Assembly: GCA_938048505.1 (NCBI GenBank)
Contig: CALIUX010000305.1
Span: forward strand, 1-10,338
Direction: 5' to 3'
DNA: 10,338 bases
Origin: an uncultured Pseudomonadales bacterium
Lineage (GTDB): Bacteria; Pseudomonadota; Gammaproteobacteria; Pseudomonadales; Cellvibrionaceae
Shown: piece by piece, positions 1-5,519 of the stretch
How the letters are laid out: every line of letters starts with the position of its first letter
How positions within the stretch are numbered: position 1 is the stretch's first letter
Made by a program: the position numbers and the translations under genes
Notes under the pieces: model-generated
The model's input: the letters and a program-made list of their open reading frames with translations, nothing else
Databases searched by the model: none
What the model was told of the DNA's origin: nothing

Positions 1-121
1 TTGGGGGTGTAGAACTGCTGGCTTGTGATGAGGGGGTTTCTGAACCGCCACCGCCGCCGCCACCGCAGTTTGCGAGTACGAGGGAGGCCAAAACAATAGA
101 GGCTATTTTGATCGTATTCAT
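1..121 (-). CDS. Putative secreted lipoprotein, N-terminal 40 residues only
   Basis: The reading frame opens at an ATG at 121-119 and runs off the left edge of the window. It encodes a short basic start (MNTIK), a hydrophobic segment (about residues 5-17) and a lipobox-like LVLANC, with Cys19 as the likely lipidated residue. The mature start is six glycines followed by a Ser/Thr/Pro-rich stretch. This is the usual layout of an exported lipoprotein with a flexible tether behind the lipid anchor. Asn at -1 of the lipobox is less usual than Gly or Ala, so lipidation is likely but not certain. No strong Shine-Dalgarno sequence is visible. A Fur-box match lies about 150 bases upstream on the same transcript side, so iron control is possible. 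The functional domain is outside the window, so no function can be given. Confidence 0.7.
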   Translation of the reverse strand, partial: MNTIKIASIVLASLVLANCGGGGGGGSETPSSQASSSTPP

Positions 122-214
122 AACAGGGCCTGTGAAATTAATGAATAGGTAAGATATTTGAGTTGATTCGGTCTTTGTGACTCGTAATCCTAGTGAGAAG
201 TGCCCGCGAAAAAA

Positions 215-256
215 TCACAGTTTTCTAACATTTTAATGTTAGCTTATATGCTGTGA
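215..256. repeat. Nested inverted repeats in the lipoprotein leader
   Basis: A perfect 8-bp inverted repeat (CTAACATT at 225-232, AATGTTAG at 235-242, 2-base spacer) sits inside a second pair, TCACAG at 215-220 and CTGTGA at 251-256. The structure lies between the Fur-box match and the lipoprotein start. It is not followed by a T-run on either strand, so it does not look like a terminator. It may be an operator or an RNA hairpin in the leader. The rest of the 122-487 gap holds the Fur box, this repeat, the ilvE terminator and a second hairpin. I see no gene in it. Confidence 0.4.
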
Positions 257-268
257 CTTGCTGCCAGT

Positions 269-287
269 GATAATGATAATCAATAAT
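269..287 (-). promoter_or_regulatory. Candidate Fur box
   Basis: The 19 bases match the classical Fur consensus GATAATGATAATCATTATC at 16 of 19 positions, and the first 14 match without a break. The only gene that it could plausibly control is the minus-strand lipoprotein starting at 121. On that strand a weak -10-like TATAAG lies downstream of the site, in 243-250, so a Fur dimer here would cover the -35 side. The match is seen in the sequence. Iron regulation is inference. Confidence 0.6.
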
Positions 288-376
288 AAAAAAGACTATA
301 TAAATCAATAGCTCAAGGAGAGTTATTTGGAGGAGGGTGCTTTGGGCTAATTCAGTTTTTTTGAGCATGAAGCCAA

Positions 377-416
377 GAAAAAGGGCGCAGGAGCCTGATT
401 GGCTCTGCGCCCTTTT
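377..416 (-). terminator. Rho-independent terminator downstream of ilvE
   Basis: The arms 379-395 and 401-416 pair over 16 bases, with one bulged G and a 5-base loop (TGATT). The core GGGCGCAG/CTGCGCCC is GC-rich. Read on the minus strand the stem ends in TTTTTC, a good terminator for ilvE, which stops about 70 bases upstream. The plus strand also ends in TTTT, so it could act both ways. Confidence 0.8.
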
Positions 417-422
417 CACATT

Positions 423-446
423 GCCTAATCTAGAGCTAGATTAGGC
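423..446 (-). repeat. Perfect 10-bp hairpin in the ilvE 3' UTR
   Basis: GCCTAATCTA at 423-432 and TAGATTAGGC at 437-446 pair perfectly around a 4-base loop (GAGC). It lies between the ilvE stop codon and the GC-rich terminator. No T-run follows on the minus strand, so it is more likely a 3' stabilising hairpin than a terminator of its own. Confidence 0.65.
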
Positions 447-487
447 TGAATGGAATTTACTAGAAGTTTTAAGTGAGGCGTGTTGGC

Positions 488-1414
488 TTATTTAACCGGC
501 GCTAACCAATCAGAATGCTGCGTCAATTCGCCTTTCACTGCTTTGAAGTACAAGTCCTGAAGCTTAGTAGTGATAGGTCCTCTTTTACCTTCTCCAATGA
601 CTCGGCCATCGTACTCACGGATTGGTAAGACTTCGGCTGCGGTGCCAGTAAAAAAGGCTTCGTCGGCAACGTAGACTTCATCGCGTGTGATGCGTTTTTC
701 ACGGATTTCATAACCGCATTCATCTGCTAGCTGAAAGATGGTTTTGCGGGTAATGCCGTCAAGACAGCTAGTGAGCTCAGGGGTGAAGATAATACCGTCG
801 CGCACCATGAAAAAGTTCTCGCCGCTTCCTTCTGCCACATAACCTTCATTGTCGAGCAATAATGCTTCTTCGCAGCCGCTATCCAATGCTTCACGCAGTG
901 CCAGCATGGAATTGATGTAGTTACCATTGGCCTTGGCTTTACACATGGTGATATTGACATGGTGACGGGTATAGCTCGATGTTCGAATCTTAATACCCTG
1001 CTCTTTGGCTTCTGGTGACATATAAGAGGGCCAATCCCAAGCGGCCACAATGACATGTGTCTTTAAACCATCTGCGCGTAAGCCCATGCCTTCTGAGCCT
1101 AAAAAGGCCATTGGGCGCAAGTACGCTTCGTCAAGGTTGTTTTCACGGACTACAGCGCGTTGCGCTTCGTTGAGCTCGTCTTTGCTGTATGGCATATCCA
1201 TACGCATGATGTGGGCAGAACGGAAGAGGCGGTCTGTATGTTCTTGCAATTTGAATATACAGCTTCCTTTTTCGCCTGCATGATACGCACGCACGCCTTC
1301 AAAAACACCCATACCATAATGTAGTGTGTGGGTGAGTACGTGGATGCGGGCATCACGCCAAGGAACCATTTCGCCATCAAACCAAATGACACCATCACGA
1401 TCGGCAAAATTCAT
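488..1414 (-). CDS. ilvE: Branched-chain amino acid aminotransferase
   Basis: This is a fold-type IV PLP aminotransferase of 308 residues, the normal length for IlvE. It interconverts Val, Leu and Ile with their 2-oxo acids using glutamate/2-oxoglutarate in the cytoplasm. Visible family signatures are HYGMGVFEGVRAY (32-44), KAKANGNY (159-166) with K161 as the likely PLP Schiff-base lysine, the EGSGEN segment (195-200), GITR (220-223) and GTAAE (257-261). The start at 1414 is preceded by GAGAG at a suitable distance and by a perfect TATAAT about 35 bases upstream. It appears to be transcribed alone, with its own promoter and a terminator at 377-416. In Pseudomonas its immediate upstream neighbour is glnE. 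Here glnE lies 5.3 kb upstream, with a copper-peptide locus between them. Confidence 0.96.
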   Translation of the reverse strand: MNFADRDGVIWFDGEMVPWRDARIHVLTHTLHYGMGVFEGVRAYHAGEKGSCIFKLQEHTDRLFRSAHIMRMDMPYSKDELNEAQRAVVRENNLDEAYLRPMAFLGSEGMGLRADGLKTHVIVAAWDWPSYMSPEAKEQGIKIRTSSYTRHHVNITMCKAKANGNYINSMLALREALDSGCEEALLLDNEGYVAEGSGENFFMVRDGIIFTPELTSCLDGITRKTIFQLADECGYEIREKRITRDEVYVADEAFFTGTAAEVLPIREYDGRVIGEGKRGPITTKLQDLYFKAVKGELTQHSDWLAPVK

Positions 1415-1827
1415 TTTTGTGCTCTCTATCTAGTTGTACTTTTACAGAATTATAGGTGCTTAAACCCAACAAGGGCTGAAGCCTTTTGACTGATGACCTT
1501 TAGCTCGCATTTGTCTCTGTGGGAGGTGTCATGCGAGTGCCGTAATCTTTGCAACCTGTATGATGGCTATAACAAACGATTGCGGTGATGATAGTGGCAA
1601 GAAAACGGGTAGGTTTCGAAGTACACACTGGGCTCTTGGGCAGAGTGTAAGCCGCTATGAATGGCTGCAGAGCTTGCGGTGTTGAATAGGACACAATTCA
1701 AGCTGCAATTGGCATAAGCCATGGCATATTGAAACATAATTCAAGCGCTTAAAGTAGCCCAAAATCAAGGATTATATGGCTGTATGTTGCTAAGACGGCT
1801 TGGTTGTCTGAGATTTGGCGAGATAGG
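1415..1827. other. 413-base intergenic region without a credible gene
   Basis: This gap separates the bufC-like stop (1828) from the ilvE start (1414). It holds the ilvE -10 box and little else that I can name. A 64-codon minus-strand frame (1500-1694) opens with GTG, has no ribosome binding site and resembles no family that I know. A 41-codon plus-strand frame from 1560 also lacks a binding site. No clear terminator follows bufC. An 8-bp palindrome AAGCGCTT lies at 1743-1750. It may be the left junction of the inserted locus, but I see no direct repeat shared with the right junction. Confidence 0.5.
1449..1454 (-). promoter_or_regulatory. Likely -10 box of the ilvE promoter
   Basis: On the minus strand these bases read TATAAT, a perfect sigma-70 -10 box, 34 bases upstream of the ilvE start codon. 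No convincing -35 is found at 16-18 bases spacing. An imperfect hairpin (pairing 1458-1467 with 1473-1482) sits immediately upstream. The resulting leader would be under 30 bases, too short for a classical leader-peptide attenuator. Confidence 0.5.
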
Positions 1828-2601
1828 CTAAGGTGCGGCCGTGTTCACCCCTAGAACGATTCTGTTTTCAACGGCGTGTGGTAGCCACGCTTGAAAGTCG
1901 AATGTGTCATGTGTTGTATTGAGGGCGGTATCGATATTTTCACCCGCTATGGCTGCTTTTAGGAAGTTTTCGGTTTCTGTATCGATAGGTTCAACCAGCG
2001 CCTTAAAGTGTGGACGATACACCATAGCTGTTTGACCCATCTCTTCTTCTAACTTCTTGCGTGCAGATTCAAAAAAGTGCTGCGAGGTATCGTTCTGTTG
2101 GTGGGCAAGATAAATATCGACGATGGGGTATTCAGAAGGGATAACGGTGACTGTTTGAGCAATATCCAAATACAGCTTGCCCGGATCTTCTTCGTTAAAA
2201 AGAGCAAAGGTTTCGGGGCGAAAAGTGGCATCTGAGCCGCGCTCGGTCTGATGAAGGCACCAGTCAAGCTCGGCAACGCCTGCAAAGTAAGGGTGTTCTT
2301 GAATGTGCTCATTTTGGGGAACATCATTCCCTAAGGCATTTGTCAAAAAGTCAGAAAGTGAGCCCCCCCATTCTGCCCAATCACCTTCTTGAAACGGGTA
2401 TTGCAGGAGATAGTCCATGGCTAATTGCTTGATGAACGCCTCACCCGCTAGTTCGTTGAGCGTGGGGTAGCTAATTTCTAGCGCGCGAGCTGCGGTTGCA
2501 AAGAGGTTGCCCTGATAGGCGGCCAAGGCTTTTTGATCAAACTGTGTAGCAGATGATGATTGATCAAATAAAGCGGATAAAAACTGCTGTTGATAATTCA
2601 T
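1828..2601 (-). CDS. BufC/HvfC-type DUF2063 partner protein of the MNIO enzyme
   Basis: This 257-residue protein belongs to the DUF2063 family, annotated in databases as a putative DNA-binding domain but shown in bufferin/HvfABC systems to be the partner that brings the precursor peptide to the DUF692 oxidase. The N-terminal domain (about 1-90) carries the family pattern around YQGNLFATAARALEISYPTL (29-48), followed by EWGGSLSDF (77-85) and PYFAGVAELDW (104-114). The C-terminal half (about 120-257) is a beta-rich region of the usual length. It lies 63 bases downstream of the bufB-like gene on the same strand and in the same reading frame. The start at 2601 has only a weak AAGA binding site, which would fit low expression or coupled translation. 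Family assignment is firm. Its role here is inferred from homologues. Confidence 0.87.
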   Translation of the reverse strand: MNYQQQFLSALFDQSSSATQFDQKALAAYQGNLFATAARALEISYPTLNELAGEAFIKQLAMDYLLQYPFQEGDWAEWGGSLSDFLTNALGNDVPQNEHIQEHPYFAGVAELDWCLHQTERGSDATFRPETFALFNEEDPGKLYLDIAQTVTVIPSEYPIVDIYLAHQQNDTSQHFFESARKKLEEEMGQTAMVYRPHFKALVEPIDTETENFLKAAIAGENIDTALNTTHDTFDFQAWLPHAVENRIVLGVNTAAP

Positions 2602-2664
2602 ATTCTTAACGCATTGGCAAGTTGAAGAGAGTTCGTTATTGATCGGGCCAGGCTTTTGGTCAGA

Positions 2665-3537
2665 TCAAGCGGGACGTGTCGCTAACGCTTGCGTTGCAAC
2701 GCTGCGGGCTTTATCTGCTTCGGCAATTAACGTTTGCCAGCTCGGTAAGGCATTATCCCACTCTACAAGGGTGGGGCGGCTGCCCAATGTTTGCATCGCA
2801 AAAGAATAGGCCTGCCAAACAGCATCGGGTACTGGCATGGCATGGTCGTCCACCATGATTTCACCTATGGGCATGGGTGTGCAGCCTGCTAAGTGAATCT
2901 CTTGTACGGCGCTACTGCGAATGCTCTTTATATATTGCTCAGCATAGGGTTGCGCATCAATTTGCTGGTTGTGTGCATTAACGATCAGGTTGTTGATATC
3001 CAGAATGAGTCCACAGCCTGTTTTTTCGCACAATGCATTCAAAAATTCGGTCTCATCTAATGTGTTGTCTCCTACAGCTAAGTAAGCCGATAGGTTTTCG
3101 ATGAGTATTGGGCGTTTGAGTTGATCTTGTAGCGCCTCTACGTTGTCTGCAAAGTTTTGCAATGATGTGCTATTAAAGGCAATGGGTAGCAGGTCGCCAC
3201 CATGCACCAACTGCTCTTGAGCAGGGCCTAAGCCGATATGCCCCCAGTTAAAACAGGCATGATCAGAGATAAACTTAGGTGAGTAATGACTACAAAGGTC
3301 AACGAGCTTCTGTGTTGCTTGAGGTGGGATGGGTGCAAGAGAGCCTAACCCCATGCTGGTACCGTGGAAGCTCACGGCATACTGCTCAAATACGTTTTGG
3401 AGTAATGCCTGTGTAGCACCGCCCTTTGCGTAGAAGTTTTCGCTGTGTACTTCAACAAAATCAATATTGGCGGGTTCTTCAAATGCCGCTTGGTAGTGAG
3501 CGTGCCGTAGGCCCACACCAACTTCGATTGAGGTCAT
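2665..3537 (-). CDS. BufB/HvfB-type DUF692 multinuclear iron oxidase (MNIO)
   Basis: This is a 290-residue TIM-barrel protein of the DUF692/MNIO family, the enzymes that oxidatively remodel cysteines in RiPP precursors (as in methanobactin, bufferin and HvfA biosynthesis). Candidate iron ligands are all present: E33 in EVHSENF, H58 in SFHGTSMGLGS, D92/H93 in SDHACFN, E147 in IENLSAY, D180 in LDINN, H189 in NAHN, H215 in EIHLAG, D230/D231 in MVDDHA and E259 in VEWDN. Length is normal and nothing is truncated. The predicted substrate is the four-cysteine peptide encoded 137 bases upstream, converting Cys to a copper-binding heterocycle in the cytoplasm before export. The ATG at 3537 has no good Shine-Dalgarno sequence, and two hairpins separate the gene from the precursor gene, so it is probably made at a lower level. 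Family is firm. Substrate pairing is inferred from adjacency. Confidence 0.93.
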   Translation of the reverse strand: MTSIEVGVGLRHAHYQAAFEEPANIDFVEVHSENFYAKGGATQALLQNVFEQYAVSFHGTSMGLGSLAPIPPQATQKLVDLCSHYSPKFISDHACFNWGHIGLGPAQEQLVHGGDLLPIAFNSTSLQNFADNVEALQDQLKRPILIENLSAYLAVGDNTLDETEFLNALCEKTGCGLILDINNLIVNAHNQQIDAQPYAEQYIKSIRSSAVQEIHLAGCTPMPIGEIMVDDHAMPVPDAVWQAYSFAMQTLGSRPTLVEWDNALPSWQTLIAEADKARSVATQALATRPA

Positions 3538-3588
3538 ATCAAGAAAATTCTTAAAGTGAGAAAAGGGTAATACTATACGCCTAAACGT

Positions 3589-3629
3589 AAAATGCCGAAC
3601 CGTGAGTCACCTCAACAGTCCGGCATTTT
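3589..3629 (-). terminator. Hairpin between bufA and bufB (possible partial terminator)
   Basis: AAAATGCCG (3589-3597) pairs with CGGCATTTT (3621-3629). The 23-base loop can form a smaller internal stem (TGAG/CTCA). On the minus strand the stem ends in TTTT followed by ACG, so the U-tract is short. It lies 46 bases past the bufA-like stop codon and 52 bases before the bufB-like start. It could be a leaky terminator that lowers transcription of the enzyme genes relative to the precursor. Confidence 0.55.
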
Positions 3630-3640
3630 GCATTCTGTGA

Positions 3641-3668
3641 TTTACCTCTGCCAATATGCAGAGGTAAA
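3641..3668 (-). repeat. Perfect 11-bp hairpin right after the bufA stop codon
   Basis: TTTACCTCTGC (3641-3651) and GCAGAGGTAAA (3658-3668) pair perfectly around a 6-base loop. The stem begins 6 bases past the stop codon of the precursor gene. No U-tract follows on the minus strand, which points to mRNA 3'-end protection or a processing boundary more than to termination. Confidence 0.7.
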
Positions 3669-3674
3669 AGAGCG

Positions 3675-3962
3675 TTAGCCTGCTTTTTTCTTAGAGGCTT
3701 TATAAGCTGCTTTTGCTTCTTTTTTGCTCATGCCGCCAAGCTCTGCACAGGTACCTTTAGGTACAATTTTCCACTCAGTAGGGTCATTATCAATGGTTGA
3801 TTGACCTGCACAAGAGTGAGTGCCCGCAAGGTTACCACAATCATTTTGACCAGCTTCTGCTACGCCGTAGCATTTTTCTTTACCACCTGCGTAGACATTG
3901 CTTACGCTAGCCATTGAAAGTGCGGTGACAAGTGCGGTAGAAACGACTAAAGTCTTTTTCAT
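3675..3962 (-). CDS. BufA1-type (DUF2282) secreted copper-peptide precursor
   Basis: This 95-residue protein has a clear Sec signal peptide (KK start, hydrophobic 4-20, cleavage likely after VYA at 25) and a mature part with four cysteines, C31, C42, C51 and C72. The motifs [13 protein letters not shown] (30-42), SCAGQS (50-55), [10 protein letters not shown] (63-72) and a Lys/Ala-rich tail are those of DUF2282, the BufA1 bufferin family. Homologues are modified on cysteine by the MNIO enzyme and its DUF2063 partner, then act in the periplasm as copper-binding peptides. Both partner genes follow directly. The start has a modest GGGA binding site. It lies 53 bases after the YHS gene, so the two are probably co-transcribed. 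Copper as ligand is known for family members and inferred here. Confidence 0.92.
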   Translation of the reverse strand: MKKTLVVSTALVTALSMASVSNVYAGGKEKCYGVAEAGQNDCGNLAGTHSCAGQSTIDNDPTEWKIVPKGTCAELGGMSKKEAKAAYKASKKKAG

Positions 3963-4015
3963 ATCTAATTTCCCGTAAAGTAAAATTCAATAAAATCAGT
4001 TTGTTACTGACATCT

Positions 4016-4489
4016 TTACTTGTCAGCTAAATACTCAGACGATGAAAAACGGATTTCGTTCCAATTTTCTTCTGACTGTTTCAAGTTGCCAGCTATGTCT
4101 TGTTGCCATTTTTTCTGAACCGTTTTGTTTAGGTTCAGGAAAAGCTTACCATCAACAATTTTCCACGCTTTTGGATCAACATCAAGCTTTTGTTCAAGTG
4201 CTACACCCATTGCACAGAAGCCGCCGTATTGCGGAGCATATTTCTCTGGGTTGCTTTTAAATAAGTCACGGTTTGATGCAGAACTAAATTGATAAATCGC
4301 GTTTTTATAGGTTGCAGTGTACTTGCCTGACCCTTTTTTAGGCTTACTGTCAGTAAAGTAGGCCACGGTGTCATAACCGCTGATCATAATATCATTTTTA
4401 TCAGCGTTAACATCTAAGTCAGCAGCAAAAGAAAAAGCACTGAATGCAAGCAAAGAAGCACCAGATAATAATTTAAGTGATTTCAACAT
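4016..4489 (-). CDS. Secreted YHS-domain protein (Cys form of the YHS seleno/Cys family)
   Basis: The protein has 157 residues. A signal peptide (1-22, cleavage near SFA/AD) precedes a YHS domain with GYDTVAYF (38-45), YKNAIYQFSS (61-70), YGGFCAMGVALEQ (88-100) and AWKIVDGKLFLNLN (108-121). This is the secreted YHS family in which the residue before AMGVA is Cys in some members and selenocysteine in others. Here it is C92, read from an ordinary Cys codon. It is also the only cysteine in the mature protein, so C92 is the obvious functional residue. YHS domains are small metal-binding modules in heavy-metal ATPases and related proteins. A periplasmic role in copper transfer or thiol chemistry with the bufferin is therefore plausible but unproven. 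GAGAG gives a good binding site. It is the first gene of the YHS-bufABC run. Confidence 0.88.
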   Translation of the reverse strand: MLKSLKLLSGASLLAFSAFSFAADLDVNADKNDIMISGYDTVAYFTDSKPKKGSGKYTATYKNAIYQFSSASNRDLFKSNPEKYAPQYGGFCAMGVALEQKLDVDPKAWKIVDGKLFLNLNKTVQKKWQQDIAGNLKQSEENWNEIRFSSSEYLADK

Positions 4490-4818
4490 GATTATCTCTC
4501 TTTTATATAGGAAGAAGGTCTATAAGATATAAGGTATGCAATAACTGCGCGGTATTCCTCGCTAATTTTTTGCATTAAGCGTTATATGCTTGAGGCGTAT
4601 AGTATATGAGCCAAAATATGTAGCGCTTCTTTTCGTCCTTAAAATGATGCAAATACTCTTTTATGTCATTTTTAATTATTTAATATATTTATTATTCATG
4701 TTTTGTTGATGCTTTATGGTTATGTAAACTAAAAAGATGCAAGCTAAAAAGGCCCACTATGAGTAACTGTAGTGAGCCTTTTTAGTTTAGAGCGCAATGT
4801 AAAAATAGTTTTACATTT
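4490..4818. other. 329-base gap: DoxX terminator and YHS-buf leader/promoter region
   Basis: The right end (4744-4785) holds the DoxX terminator. The remainder is AT-rich and must carry the promoter for the YHS-bufABC run, because transcription from DoxX should stop at the terminator. A TATACT -10-like hexamer on the minus strand (4601-4606) is the best single candidate, but I find no matching -35. No typical ECF-sigma promoter could be assigned by eye. I see no gene here. Confidence 0.45.
4744..4785 (-). terminator. Terminator after the DoxX gene
   Basis: Arms 4744-4759 and 4770-4785 pair at 15 of 16 positions around a 10-base loop. On the minus strand the GGCC of the stem runs into TTTTT, so it should end transcripts of the DoxX gene 34 bases past its stop codon. 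The stem is symmetrical and could also work on the plus strand. Confidence 0.8.
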
Positions 4819-5265
4819 TTATTTTAGTGCTTTTCTTAAAAAATGATCTAGAGAAGCTTTTCCGCCGCCCCAAAGAATCACAGCCAAAAGAATTAAACCC
4901 CAAGAAATATGCACTTGTAAGGCAGCCGCAGGGATATCTTCTAATGAAAGAACTGCCACAATGTTTACAACGCTCAAGCCAATTGCGCCTGCACGCGAAA
5001 ATAGCCCTACAAACAGTAAGATTGGGAAGAATAGCTCACCAAATGTTCCAAGATATGCAGCAATTTCAGGTGGTAATAACGGTACGACATATTCTTCTTC
5101 AAATAAAAATAATGTCGTGTCCCAATCTTTCATTTTCAATAAACCTGCTTTAAAAAATGCCCAGCCTACATAAAGGCGCCCAGCTAATAGTGCAACCGAT
5201 GCCAGTGCATCAAAGACACAGTTGCATCTGTCTTCTAGATTAAAAATGCTACGGATGAAGTTCAT
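4819..5265 (-). CDS. DoxX-family membrane protein (HvfX/BufD type)
   Basis: This 148-residue integral membrane protein has four predicted hydrophobic helices, roughly 20-40, 66-88, 90-107 and 117-133. The segment LYVGWAFFKAGLLKMKDW (31-48) and TLFLFEEEYVVPLLPPE (51-67) match the DoxX subfamily that accompanies DUF692/DUF2063 loci. Its biochemical role is not established. A membrane step in redox or export of the modified peptide has been suggested for such companions. The ATG at 5265 has an AGGA binding site at good spacing. In the loci that I know it usually follows bufC. Here it lies upstream of the YHS gene and is closed by its own terminator, so it can be expressed separately. It is divergent from the AraC regulator gene across 519 bases. 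Confidence 0.88.
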   Translation of the reverse strand: MNFIRSIFNLEDRCNCVFDALASVALLAGRLYVGWAFFKAGLLKMKDWDTTLFLFEEEYVVPLLPPEIAAYLGTFGELFFPILLFVGLFSRAGAIGLSVVNIVAVLSLEDIPAAALQVHISWGLILLAVILWGGGKASLDHFLRKALK

Positions 5266-5404
5266 GATAAAATCCTATTTCATTTAAGGTAGTGATAGTC
5301 AGTCGATGGTTTAAATAAGCTGTCTAGAGGTAATGTTGAGACACCATAATGAGTGTGCGGTCTTGTATTGTCTTTTGTATCTTGCAGGCGGCAGTTAATT
5401 GAAT

Positions 5405-5467
5405 CAGGCTTACCTTTATGGCTCACTCGGTTGACGGCTATAAATTATTCGTTATATGGAAAGCCTG
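5405..5467. repeat. Inverted repeat flanking a promoter-like sequence
   Basis: CAGGCTTACC (5405-5414) and GGAAAGCCTG (5458-5467) are inverted copies matching at 9 of 10 positions, 43 bases apart. They bracket TTGACG (5431-5436) and TATATG (5453-5458). The right arm touches the -10 element, which would suit an operator. Confidence 0.4.
5431..5458 (+). promoter_or_regulatory. Candidate sigma-70 promoter toward the AraC gene
   Basis: TTGACG, 16 bases, then TATATG. This is the best promoter-like pair on the plus strand of the divergent region. It would give a leader of about 320 bases before the ATG at 5785, so a closer promoter may also exist. Confidence 0.3.
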
Positions 5468-5519
5468 TCAGTCAAAGTATTTCAATTGCCTTTTAGTACA
5501 AGTCTATCAATCAAAGCAT
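5465..5519. repeat. Direct repeats, candidate AraC-family binding sites
   Basis: CTGTCAGTCAAAGTAT (5465-5480) and CTATCAATCAAAGCAT (5504-5519) match at 13 of 16 positions and are 39 bases apart in the same orientation. A third partial copy with core TCAAAGC lies at 5681-5687. AraC-type regulators commonly bind direct repeats of about this length. Assignment to this regulator is inference. Confidence 0.4.

Noticed and set aside
225..419. 64-codon minus-strand frame upstream of the lipoprotein
   Set aside because: It runs through the ilvE terminator, the Fur-box match and the palindromes, with no family resemblance. It is non-coding sequence.
1560..1685. 41-codon plus-strand frame starting ATGATG
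   Set aside because: No ribosome binding site, no known motif and too short to support.
1500..1694. 64-codon minus-strand frame in the bufC-ilvE gap
   Set aside because: It has a GTG start without a ribosome binding site, no recognisable domain and an unlikely composition. It is probably chance.
1828..2601. bufC product as a DNA-binding regulator
   Set aside because: The DUF2063 database label suggests DNA binding, but next to DUF692 and DUF2282 genes this family acts as the maturation partner.
4016..4489. The YHS protein as a selenoprotein
   Set aside because: The critical position is an ordinary Cys codon and the frame has no internal TGA, so this member is the Cys form.
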